A stretch of DNA of 7,586 nucleotides, from assembly GCA_934613185.1 (NCBI GenBank), contig CAKTSO010000093.1, forward strand, positions 1 through 7,586. Direction: 5' to 3'. This DNA is from an uncultured Clostridia bacterium. GTDB lineage: Bacteria > Bacillota > Clostridia > Christensenellales > Maliibacteriaceae. Below the pieces are notes generated by a model that saw only the letters and a program-made list of their open reading frames with translations, searched no databases and was not told the DNA's origin. The position numbers were made by a program, and so were the translations under genes. This document shows positions 1-6,683 of this stretch, piece after piece; the stretch's first letter is position 1, and each line of letters starts with the position of its first letter.

Positions 1-50
1 CTTTTACCGCTGGCCGTCGGCCCCGCGATTGCAATGATCGGTTTGTTCAT
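1..50 (-). CDS. miaA: MiaA, tRNA dimethylallyltransferase (N-terminus only, cut by window edge)
   Basis: Only 16 codons are visible, but they are diagnostic: a short hydrophobic strand (IIAIAG) runs into the P-loop GPTASGK, the N-terminal signature of MiaA. The family transfers a dimethylallyl group from DMAPP to N6 of A37 in tRNAs that read UNN codons, giving i6A, the substrate of MiaB encoded upstream in the same run. The ATG overlaps the mutL stop as ATGA. No good Shine-Dalgarno sits at the usual distance: the nearest GGAG is about 17 nt upstream, inside the end of mutL. Initiation therefore probably depends on ribosomes finishing mutL (inference). A mutL-miaA order is common in bacteria. 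Other P-loop kinases share parts of the motif, but the GPTASGK form together with this position makes MiaA much the most likely. Confidence 0.9.
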   Translation of the reverse strand, partial: MNKPIIAIAGPTASGK

Positions 51-2113
51 ACGCGTTTAAATCGTTTCTCCACTTCGTATTTGCTCATTTCAAAATAAAT
101 CGGACGGCCGTGCGGGCATGTCAGCGCGCCCTGATGTTCGGCAATCAACGACATCAACTCGTCGATTTCGGCCGACGTCAGGACGTCGCCTGCTTTGATC
201 GCCGCTTTGCAGGCAATCGTTGCGATTTGCAAGTGTTTGAGCGACGATGTTTTGACGTCCGTTCGCTTTTGCAAAAACGCAAGCATTTCGTGCAGGAATT
301 CATCCATCTGCGCCTCGCCGAGGATCATCGGCACGGAACGCACCATGATCGTGAGCGGGCCGAACTCTTCGATTGTAAACCCGAGTGTTTCCAACAGCGC
401 ACGATGTTCAAGAAGCGTCTCCATCTCCTGCGCGCTGAGCGTTGCCACATAAGGGACGATCAGAGGCTGGCGAATCACTTCGCCGCGGTCAAATTGCGCG
501 CAGTATCGATCAAACAAAAGCCGCTCGTGCGCGGCGTGCTGATCGACGACGAGGAATTTCGTCCCCGATTCCACAAGCAGATACGTCGCAAAAAGCTGGC
601 CGATCACATGGAACGTGACGGGCTTTACCGTCTCCTGTTCCCTTTGCGGAAGGTCTTCAAACAAAGTCTCCTGCTGCGGTTTTTGCGGCGCGGGCACTTT
701 GAATGCAGAAGACGTATCAAATGACGATTTTTGTTCTTCGTTTGGAGAACTCGGCGCATTTTTGACTGTCGTTTCTGTTTTTTCGGAAGGCTGTGTGTCA
801 ATGATCGCCTCATGCGGCGTTCGCGCATCCCTATCCTTCCGTAAAACGAAATCAAAATCGCATGCAGCGGCGCTCTCCTGCGCCGCCTCTCTTTTCTCCG
901 TTCCGTCTTGCGCTATGGAAGGAAGTCGATTGGATGAGGTATCCCGCGCGGCGACGAACGTCGACCGGACGCGCGATTCCTGCGGACGAAACGCCGCGTT
1001 GATGGCGTCGTATACGTTCGGCTGTTTGGACGCGGCATTGGACGACGAAAACAGAACGTCGGAAGTCATGCGCGCATTGCCTGTCTCTGCCGCTTTCTGC
1101 CGATACAGCGAAGCGAACGGATTTTCCTGTTTCAAAACGACGGGTGCGATCGCGCTTGTGATCGCCTGCGTAATGCCGCTTTCGTCTCGCAGACGCACTT
1201 CCAATTTGGACGGGTGAACGTTGACGTCGACGGCGTCGTTCGGAACGTGCAGATGCAGCGCAAACAGCGGAAATTTGTGCACCATGAGCTGCGTATCGAA
1301 CGCAGACTCTACGGCAAGGCTGACCGCGAAGCAGTTGACCGGACGGCCGTTGATTGCGATATGCTCCCGCTTTCGATTGGTGCGGGAAAGCGAGATGTCG
1401 CCGATAAAGCCTTCGAATAAGCCGTTGGGCAGACGGCCTTTCACCGGGCGCAGCAGGCCGCGCACTTCTTTTGCGTAAACGCAGGACAGCGCGTTTTCAA
1501 GGCTGCCGTCGCCGCTGGAATAATAGATCGTGCGCCCCTGCGACGTAAATCGAAAGGAGATGTCCGGACGGGACAATATCGCGCGAAGAACGGTCTCCTG
1601 AACGTATCCGGCTTCAACATGCGGCCGTTTCATGAATTTTTTTCGCGCGGGAGTGTTGTAAAACAGGTCGCATACAGTGATGGAAGTGCCCTCGGGCGCA
1701 CCGAACGGCTCCTGTACGGTTACGTTTCCGCCTTCCAGTTCGATTTTCGTACCGAACGCGGCGGATTTGGGACGCGTCCACATTTTGATTCGAGAGACGG
1801 ATGCGATCGCCGCAAGCGCTTCACCGCGGAATCCCAGCGTCGCGATGCCGGTCAAATCGTCCGCGGTATGGATCTTGCTCGTCGCGTGCCGCAAAAACGC
1901 GCAGGACGCGTCGTCCGGTTCCATGCCGCAGCCATTATCCGTCACCTTGATCGACGTTAACCCTCCGTCCATGATATCGACCGTTACGGCGCTCGCCCCC
2001 GCGTCGATGCAGTTTTCGACCAGCTCTTTGACGACGGAAGAAGGCCGCTCCACGACCTCGCCCGCCGCAATCTGGTTGGATACAAACGGATCCAGAACAG
2101 AGATAATGCTCAT
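47..2113 (-). CDS. mutL: MutL, DNA mismatch repair endonuclease/ATPase
   Basis: MutL couples mismatch recognition by MutS to strand incision. This 688-residue protein is complete. The N-terminal GHKL ATPase shows catalytic E30 and N34 in ELVENCIDAGA, DNGCGM at 59-64, ATSK near 77, GFRGEAL at 94-100 and the GTSITVCDLFYNTPARKKF block ending near residue 160. A low-complexity polar linker covers roughly 335-505. The C-terminal dimerisation/nuclease domain has DQHA at 524-527 with E530, ACKAAIKAGD from 634, CPHGRP at 666-671 and a terminal FKR at 685-687. This is the metal-dependent nickase set of organisms without MutH. The last acidic position of DQHA(X)2E(X)4E is Asp535, not Glu. QPLIVP at 549-554 fits the sliding-clamp motif known from B. 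subtilis MutL. The start is fixed by the canonical N-terminus (NQIAAGEVVERP), the ATGA overlap with mutS and an AGGAG 7 nt upstream. The stop overlaps miaA. Confidence 0.97.
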   Translation of the reverse strand: MSIISVLDPFVSNQIAAGEVVERPSSVVKELVENCIDAGASAVTVDIMDGGLTSIKVTDNGCGMEPDDASCAFLRHATSKIHTADDLTGIATLGFRGEALAAIASVSRIKMWTRPKSAAFGTKIELEGGNVTVQEPFGAPEGTSITVCDLFYNTPARKKFMKRPHVEAGYVQETVLRAILSRPDISFRFTSQGRTIYYSSGDGSLENALSCVYAKEVRGLLRPVKGRLPNGLFEGFIGDISLSRTNRKREHIAINGRPVNCFAVSLAVESAFDTQLMVHKFPLFALHLHVPNDAVDVNVHPSKLEVRLRDESGITQAITSAIAPVVLKQENPFASLYRQKAAETGNARMTSDVLFSSSNAASKQPNVYDAINAAFRPQESRVRSTFVAARDTSSNRLPSIAQDGTEKREAAQESAAACDFDFVLRKDRDARTPHEAIIDTQPSEKTETTVKNAPSSPNEEQKSSFDTSSAFKVPAPQKPQQETLFEDLPQREQETVKPVTFHVIGQLFATYLLVESGTKFLVVDQHAAHERLLFDRYCAQFDRGEVIRQPLIVPYVATLSAQEMETLLEHRALLETLGFTIEEFGPLTIMVRSVPMILGEAQMDEFLHEMLAFLQKRTDVKTSSLKHLQIATIACKAAIKAGDVLTSAEIDELMSLIAEHQGALTCPHGRPIYFEMSKYEVEKRFKRV

Positions 2114-4743
2114 ACATCAGCTCCTGTTTTATTCAATTTCTTTTGCAGCGTGTCAAGCGCGTTGAGCGCTTCCAGCGGCGTCAGGCGCGATACGTCGATG
2201 TCGCGCAGTTCCGCCAGGACTTGAATGCTCGACGTGTCGTCGGCAAACATGCCGATCTGCTGAACGTGTGTCTCGTCTTTTACGCTGCCATCGATGATTT
2301 TTTTTGTCTGTTTGCTGACTTCGGATTTTTCGAGATAGCGCAGGATCTTTCCGGCACGCGTGAGCAGGCTTTCGGGAAGCGCCGCAAGACGCGCGACATG
2401 GATGCCGAAGCTCTTGTCCGCGCTTCCGCGCATGATCTTGCGCAGGAAAAACACGTCACGTCCGCGCTCTTTGACGGCGACGCAATAATTCTTGATCCCG
2501 TCCATCGGGCCTTCAAGCTGCGTCAATTCGTGATAGTGCGTCGCGAACATCGTCTTGGCGCGAAGCGTCTGCGAAATATACTCCGTGATCGCCCAGGCGA
2601 TGGAAAGCCCGTCGAACGTCGACGTGCCGCGGCCGACTTCGTCCATGACGAGAAGGCTCTTTGCCGTGGCGGTCTTTAAAATACTGGCCACTTCGTTCAT
2701 TTCGAGCATGAACGTGCTCTGCCCGCTTGCAAGGTCGTCCGAAGCGCCGATGCGCGTAAAGACGCCGTCGACAAGACTGATATGCGCGCTTTCGGCGGGA
2801 ACGAAACTTCCCATGTGCGCCATGAGCGTGATCAGCGCGACCTGCCGAAGGTAGGTCGACTTGCCTGCCATATTGGGGCCGGTGATCATCAGGAAGCGGT
2901 TGTCTGCCGTGTCCAAAAGCGTATCGTTCGGCACGAAGGGAATGTCGCTTTTGAGCGCCTCCACGACGGGATGCCGCCCGTCGCGAATGCGGATCACGCC
3001 GTCGTCCGCGATCTCGGGACGGACGTAACGGTGCGCGTGCGCGCAGACGGCAAGCGCATTGTAAGCGTCGAGCGAAGCGACGGCCGACGCGGTCTGCTGA
3101 ATGCGCGGCAGCGCCTCGCACGCCACGCGGCGCACCTGCAAAAACAGTTCGTATTCGCGCTGCACGATCTGATCCTGCGCCGAAGTGATCTTTTGCTCGA
3201 TATCATGCAGCTCCTCGGTAATAAAGCGCTCGCTGTTGGCAAGCGTCTGTTTTCTGGTGTAACGAATCGGCACGAGATCGTAGTTGGACTTCGTGACTTC
3301 GATATAATAACCGAACACGCGGTTGTAGCCGATCTTCAAATTCTTGATCCCGGTCTCTTCACGTTCGCGTGTCTCCAGCTGCGCGATCCATTCGTGGCCG
3401 TGTCGTTTGGCGTCGCGCAGTTCGTCGAGCTTTTCGTCAAAACCGTCGGCGATGACATCGGGATCGTGCGCGCTCACGGGCGCATCCGGCGAAATGGCGC
3501 TCGTAATGAGCTTGCAAAGATCTTCCAGCGGATCGATCTGCTCATATACGCGCATAAGAGCGGGAACGGTGCTGTTTTGGATCAACGTCCGCACGGACGG
3601 CAGCGCGCAAAGCGACGCTCCGAGACTGATCAGATCGCGCGGCGACGTGGAAGGGCCGCTGATGCGGGCACACAGACGCTCCAGATCATAGACGCCGGAA
3701 AGCGCGGCGCTCAAATCCTCACGAAGCGTCTGTTCTTTATAAAACGCTTCGACGGCGTCAAGGCGCGCTTCGATTGCCTGGCAGCTCAAAAGCGGCCGCT
3801 CGACCCATTTTCGAAGCAGACGCGCGCCCATGCTCGTGGACGTACGGTCCAAAATCCCCAGAAGGCTGCGCTGTTTCTGGCCGCCGTGCATGCTTTTGAG
3901 CACTTCCAACCCGGACAGGGTCGCCGGATCGACGCGCATATATGCGCCGTAATGCGCGAGATTGACGGCGCGCATTTGCGAAAGTGCGCCGTGCTGCGTC
4001 TTGTCCAGATAGTTTAGAAGCATGCCCGCGGAAACGGCGGCCGCTTCGCCGAGCGACGGTGTCATTTCGTTGACACGGGAAACGCCGAACTGCTGCCCGA
4101 GCGCCCGAACCGCCTCGCTGTAAGTCGGCGGCGTATCGGAAGACACGCCGGGCCGCGCGGCAAGCTTTTCGCAGGTGATCTCGTCGAATAACGACGCGGC
4201 GTCTTTGTTTGTGATGATCTCGGAAGCACCGATGCGGATCAGCTCGTCGATCGTCTGAAACGCGGAATTTTGTTCGTCAAAGACGCAGATATTGAATTCG
4301 CCTGTGGAGATGTCGGCATAGGACAGCCCGGCTTTTCCTTCTAAAACGCAGACGCAGGCGACGTAGTTGTTCTGATCGCCGTTTAGAAGATTGTCTTCCA
4401 AAACGGTCCCCGGCGTCACGATGCGGATGATCTCCCGCTCGACCAGTCCTTTGGAAAGCGCAGGATCGGTCATTTGCTCGGCGATGGCGACGCGGTAGCC
4501 CTTTTGGATCAAGCGCCCGATATAGGTGTTGACGGCATGGTACGGTACGCCGCACATCGGCGCCCGCTCTTCCCCGCCGCACGCGCGCCCCGTCAGCGTC
4601 AGTTCCAGCTCGCGGGAGACGAGTTTTGCATCTTCGAAGAACAGTTCATAAAAATCGCCGAGACGAAAAAAGAGCAGACAGCCGGGATTCTGCCGCTTCA
4701 ATTCCAGATATTGCTGCATCATCGGCGTGTTTGCTTCTGCCAT
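2110..4743 (-). CDS. mutS: MutS, DNA mismatch recognition ATPase
   Basis: MutS binds mispairs and small loops as a dimeric sliding clamp and recruits MutL. The protein is 877 residues, a normal length for MutS1. The N-terminal mismatch-reading domain contains GDFYELFF, with F31 as the base-stacking phenylalanine and E33 as its partner. The connector, lever and clamp regions follow to about residue 570. The ABC-type ATPase domain shows Walker A GPNMAGKST (622-630), the STFMLEM segment (676-682), Walker B ending in D701-E702 followed by GRGTST, and the switch histidine in ATHYHEL (H736). Near the C-terminus QIGMF (829-833) resembles the clamp-binding peptide of other MutS proteins, and a helical dimerisation segment follows. 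The start is supported by AAAAGGAG 6 nt upstream of ATG. The gene begins 46 bp after the RicA-like gene and its TGA overlaps the mutL ATG. It is MutS1 rather than MutS2, because the FYE mismatch domain is present and there is no Smr domain. Confidence 0.98.
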   Translation of the reverse strand: MAEANTPMMQQYLELKRQNPGCLLFFRLGDFYELFFEDAKLVSRELELTLTGRACGGEERAPMCGVPYHAVNTYIGRLIQKGYRVAIAEQMTDPALSKGLVEREIIRIVTPGTVLEDNLLNGDQNNYVACVCVLEGKAGLSYADISTGEFNICVFDEQNSAFQTIDELIRIGASEIITNKDAASLFDEITCEKLAARPGVSSDTPPTYSEAVRALGQQFGVSRVNEMTPSLGEAAAVSAGMLLNYLDKTQHGALSQMRAVNLAHYGAYMRVDPATLSGLEVLKSMHGGQKQRSLLGILDRTSTSMGARLLRKWVERPLLSCQAIEARLDAVEAFYKEQTLREDLSAALSGVYDLERLCARISGPSTSPRDLISLGASLCALPSVRTLIQNSTVPALMRVYEQIDPLEDLCKLITSAISPDAPVSAHDPDVIADGFDEKLDELRDAKRHGHEWIAQLETREREETGIKNLKIGYNRVFGYYIEVTKSNYDLVPIRYTRKQTLANSERFITEELHDIEQKITSAQDQIVQREYELFLQVRRVACEALPRIQQTASAVASLDAYNALAVCAHAHRYVRPEIADDGVIRIRDGRHPVVEALKSDIPFVPNDTLLDTADNRFLMITGPNMAGKSTYLRQVALITLMAHMGSFVPAESAHISLVDGVFTRIGASDDLASGQSTFMLEMNEVASILKTATAKSLLVMDEVGRGTSTFDGLSIAWAITEYISQTLRAKTMFATHYHELTQLEGPMDGIKNYCVAVKERGRDVFFLRKIMRGSADKSFGIHVARLAALPESLLTRAGKILRYLEKSEVSKQTKKIIDGSVKDETHVQQIGMFADDTSSIQVLAELRDIDVSRLTPLEALNALDTLQKKLNKTGADV
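2121..2125 (-). promoter_or_regulatory. mutL ribosome binding site inside the end of mutS
   Basis: AGGAG on the minus strand lies 7 nt before the mutL ATG and within the last codons of mutS. Together with the ATGA overlap it decides the mutL start and allows either fresh initiation or reinitiation. A second ATG four bases earlier is in another frame and leads to a short reading frame without MutL sequence. Confidence 0.75.
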
Positions 4744-4749
4744 AGAACG

Positions 4750-4757
4750 CTCCTTTT
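4750..4757 (-). promoter_or_regulatory. mutS ribosome binding site
   Basis: AAAAGGAG lies 6 nt before the mutS ATG. The 46-bp gap between the RicA-like gene and mutS otherwise holds no convincing promoter or hairpin, so mutS is probably transcribed from upstream. Confidence 0.75.
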
Positions 4758-4789
4758 TCGCGATAGTGGATCAAGATAAATCGAGTGAC

Positions 4790-5188
4790 TTAGCGGCCGC
4801 CGCAGCCGCTGCAGGTCGCACACGAACCGCTGCACCCGCCGCCGGAATTGCCGCTGATGGCTGCTTGAAGGATGGTGTTGACCTCGTTGACGAGCGCGGA
4901 AAACGCCTTTTGCGCGTCGAGCATTTCGGCGACGAATTCGTTTTCCTGCATGGCGTCTTCCGCCTCGCGCAGCGCCTGTGCCGCTTCGCGGAAGCCGTCG
5001 GGATCGTCGTCCTGCGTGCCAAAGGCGTTTGTCATGGCGTCGTATTTATTGCGGTAGTCAAGGATGATCTTGAGAGCCTCTTCGTCGCGGCGCGCTTTGG
5101 CCTGCGCACTTTCAAGGCGCAGATATTCGGGGCAGTTGACGATTTCTTCGGCAAGCTGTTTGCATACATCAATTACAACTTCGGACAT
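4790..5188 (-). CDS. YlbF/YmcA (RicA-like) family protein with C-terminal cysteine cluster
   Basis: This is a 132-residue, mostly helical acidic protein. Residues about 5-112 fit the YlbF/YmcA (Com_YlbF) helical fold, with a charged central stretch (KARRDEEALKIILDYRNKYD) and a second helix pair after a DDDPDG turn. A glycine-rich tail then carries C119, C123, C126 and C129 (CX3CX2CX2C); C9 and C19 lie in the first helix. In B. subtilis the family members RicA (YmcA) and RicF (YlbF) join RicT (YaaT) in an Fe-S-bearing complex affecting RNase Y-dependent RNA maturation, competence, sporulation and biofilm formation. The position between miaB and mutS matches ymcA, which argues for RicA over RicF. 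The ATG is chosen because AAAAGGAG lies 8 nt before it. The same frame stays open far upstream, but that stretch is antiparallel overlap with miaB coding sequence. Family assignment is fairly sure; metal binding by the tail and RicA function are inferred. Confidence 0.88.
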   Translation of the reverse strand: MSEVVIDVCKQLAEEIVNCPEYLRLESAQAKARRDEEALKIILDYRNKYDAMTNAFGTQDDDPDGFREAAQALREAEDAMQENEFVAEMLDAQKAFSALVNEVNTILQAAISGNSGGGCSGSCATCSGCGGR

Positions 5189-5196
5189 GGAATTTT

Positions 5197-5204
5197 CTCC
5201 TTTT
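5197..5204 (-). promoter_or_regulatory. Ribosome binding site of the RicA-like gene
   Basis: AAAAGGAG lies 8 nt before the ATG at 5188 in the 44-bp gap after miaB. It fixes the start of this small protein, whose frame would otherwise remain open well into the region that codes for MiaB. Confidence 0.8.
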
Positions 5205-5232
5205 ATCGATAAATTGGAAAGTCGGTTTTTGA

Positions 5233-6549
5233 TTACTCGGCGTCGGCGGCGAGCGTATTTCCCGTCACGCGCGTAACGGTCACGGGCGTGATCCGGCCGA
5301 TCTTGTCGGGCAAAGCTTTGAAATGCACAGTTCTGCCGCATTCGCTTCTGCCGATCAATTCGCCGGGGTGCTTGTCCGCCTCCCGTTCGGCGAGAACAAA
5401 AAGCGTTTTGCCGATCAGAGATTCGTTGTGCTTTCGCGTAAGCTCGTTTTGCAGCGCAAGAAGCCGCGAAAGCCGCTCGGACTTGACTTCCTCCGGGATC
5501 TGATCCGGCATATTCGCCGCGGGCGTCCCGTTGCGCGGCGAGTATTTGAAGAAATACCCGGTGACGAATCCGACGCGCTCGATCATGGAGAGCGTGTCTT
5601 CGAAGTCTTTTTCCGTCTCGCCGGGGAAGCCGACGATGATGTCCGTCGAAAGCGCGATATCCGGCATCAGTTCGCGCAGGCGAAGCACTTTTTCGTAATA
5701 CGATTCGGCGGTATAACGTCGGTTCATGCGGCGCAGGACGTCGTCGCTTCCCGACTGCATCGGCAGATGGAGCTGGCGGCAGACGTGTTCGCATTCCGCC
5801 ATGGCGACCATCAAAGAATCGCTGATGTCCTTGGGATGGGACGTCATGAAGCGAATGCGTTCGATCCCCGGCACGCGGTTTGCCTCGCGCAAAAGATTGG
5901 CGAACGCGTCGCCGCCGCCCGCGTAGGAATTGACGTTCTGCCCAAGGAGCATGACCTCGCGCGTACCCGCGTCGGCAAGAAGATGGATCTCTTTCAGGAT
6001 CGAAACGCTGTCGCGGCTGCGTTCGCGGCCGCGGACATACGGAACGATGCAGTAGGTACAGAAATTGTTGCAGCCGTACATGATGTTGACGTAAGAACAA
6101 ATGTCGCCGAGCTCCACGGGAAGATCTTCGACGACGGGCCCTTCGCGATCCCACACAGCGCAGACGCGCTTTTTATCCTCCAAAACCGAACGCAGAACTT
6201 TGGGAAGCTCGTGCGTGTTATGCGTCCCGAGGACGAAATCGACAAAACGGAAGCGCTGCATAAACTTTTCTGCGACGTCCTGTTGCTGCATCATGCAGCC
6301 GCACACGCCGACGACGAGATTCGGGCGCAGTTCGAGCTGTTTTTTCAGCGCGCCGACATTGCCGAAGACGCGATCTTCGGCATGTTCCCGAATGCAGCAG
6401 GTGTTGTATAAAAGCACGTCGGCAGTATCGAAATCGGCGCGTTCGCCGCCCATTTCGTCCAGAAGACAAGCCATGATGGAAGAATCGTGTTCGTTCATCT
6501 GGCAGCCGTAGGTGGTGATATGATAGGTAAAATGCAGGGTCTTTTCCAT
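5233..6549 (-). CDS. miaB: MiaB, tRNA-2-methylthio-N6-dimethylallyladenosine synthase (radical SAM)
   Basis: MiaB is the radical-SAM methylthiotransferase that converts i6A37 to ms2i6A37 in tRNA. The protein is 438 residues and complete. The N-terminal methylthiotransferase domain gives the ligands of the auxiliary cluster: C16 (TTYGCQMNEHDS), C51 (NTCCIREHAEDR) and C85 (GCMMQ). The radical SAM core follows with the CX3CX2C motif C160, C164, C167 in YGCNNFCTYCIVPYVRGRERSR. Roughly residues 370-436 form a TRAM RNA-binding domain (IGKTLFVLAE, then GRSECGRTVHF). The NTC-IRE and RGRERSR signatures and the absence of the RimO C-terminus separate it from RimO; an MtaB-like enzyme is less likely given miaA in the same run. 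C52 and C83 are extra cysteines beside cluster ligands. The start is supported by AAAGGA 7 nt upstream and by a promoter about 30-60 bp upstream. It is the first gene of the run leading to mutS, mutL and miaA. Confidence 0.96.
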   Translation of the reverse strand: MEKTLHFTYHITTYGCQMNEHDSSIMACLLDEMGGERADFDTADVLLYNTCCIREHAEDRVFGNVGALKKQLELRPNLVVGVCGCMMQQQDVAEKFMQRFRFVDFVLGTHNTHELPKVLRSVLEDKKRVCAVWDREGPVVEDLPVELGDICSYVNIMYGCNNFCTYCIVPYVRGRERSRDSVSILKEIHLLADAGTREVMLLGQNVNSYAGGGDAFANLLREANRVPGIERIRFMTSHPKDISDSLMVAMAECEHVCRQLHLPMQSGSDDVLRRMNRRYTAESYYEKVLRLRELMPDIALSTDIIVGFPGETEKDFEDTLSMIERVGFVTGYFFKYSPRNGTPAANMPDQIPEEVKSERLSRLLALQNELTRKHNESLIGKTLFVLAEREADKHPGELIGRSECGRTVHFKALPDKIGRITPVTVTRVTGNTLAADAE

Positions 6550-6578
6550 AGATCGTTCCTTTCGGTATTTCCTTTTCC

Positions 6579-6607
6579 ATTATACCTTTTTGCGCAGGAT
6601 TTGACAA
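6579..6607 (-). promoter_or_regulatory. Sigma-A-type promoter of the miaB-mutS-mutL-miaA run
   Basis: On the minus strand TTGTCA (6607-6602) and a perfect TATAAT (6584-6579) are separated by exactly 17 bp. The -35 box differs from TTGACA at one base. Transcription should begin near 6572, leaving a leader of only about 20-25 nt that contains the miaB Shine-Dalgarno. There is no room for a riboswitch or attenuator. It is the only promoter-like sequence I saw in the intergenic gaps of this run, so it may serve all downstream genes. Confidence 0.85.
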
Positions 6608-6610
6608 ACG

Positions 6611-6668
6611 AAAAAGCCTCCGAGGGCCGATTCCCAAGGGCGGGATGGCGCGACGCGAAGGCGTTTTT
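6611..6668 (-). terminator. Probable intrinsic terminator after pgeF
   Basis: In the minus-strand transcript GCCUUCG (6662-6656) can pair with CGGAGGC (6622-6616): seven pairs including one U-G, followed directly by UUUUU (6615-6611). An A-run (6668-6664) lies on the other side, separated by one bulged base, and could extend the stem. The 33-nt loop can itself fold through UCCC/GGGA (6645-6642 with 6635-6632). The structure starts 16 bp after the pgeF stop and ends 4 bp before the miaB -35 box. The flanking T-runs on both strands would let it act in both directions. The large loop makes its strength uncertain. Confidence 0.6.
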
Positions 6669-6683
6669 ATTCGATCGATTCAT

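Noticed and set aside
615..1217. Plus-strand open frame opposite the MutL linker
   Set aside because: MutL linkers are normally variable and polar. The plus frame has no homology I recognise and no initiation signal.
2782..4017. Long open frame on the plus strand (411 codons) opposite mutS
   Set aside because: It lies wholly antisense to mutS, has an arginine/histidine-rich composition typical of the complement of GC-rich coding sequence, shows no recognisable motif, and I saw no promoter or good SD for it.
4744..4789. Possible internal promoter before mutS
   Set aside because: The 46-bp gap contains no convincing -35/-10 pair at a suitable spacing, only the SD.
4790..4838. Cysteine tail read as a radical SAM CX3CX2C motif
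   Set aside because: The first three cysteines fit the spacing, but the protein is a small helical YlbF-type fold with no barrel or SAM-binding elements, so the resemblance is spacing only.
5189..6154. N-terminal extension of the RicA-like frame into the miaB region (same frame open for 321 more codons)
   Set aside because: The extension is arginine-rich shadow sequence in a different minus-strand frame from miaB. The strong SD and ATG at 5188 and the family length mark the true start.
5323..6411. Long open frame on the plus strand (362 codons) opposite miaB
   Set aside because: It is entirely antisense to a clear radical SAM gene. The translated product is a low-information Arg/Ala/Asp/Phe mixture with no domain.
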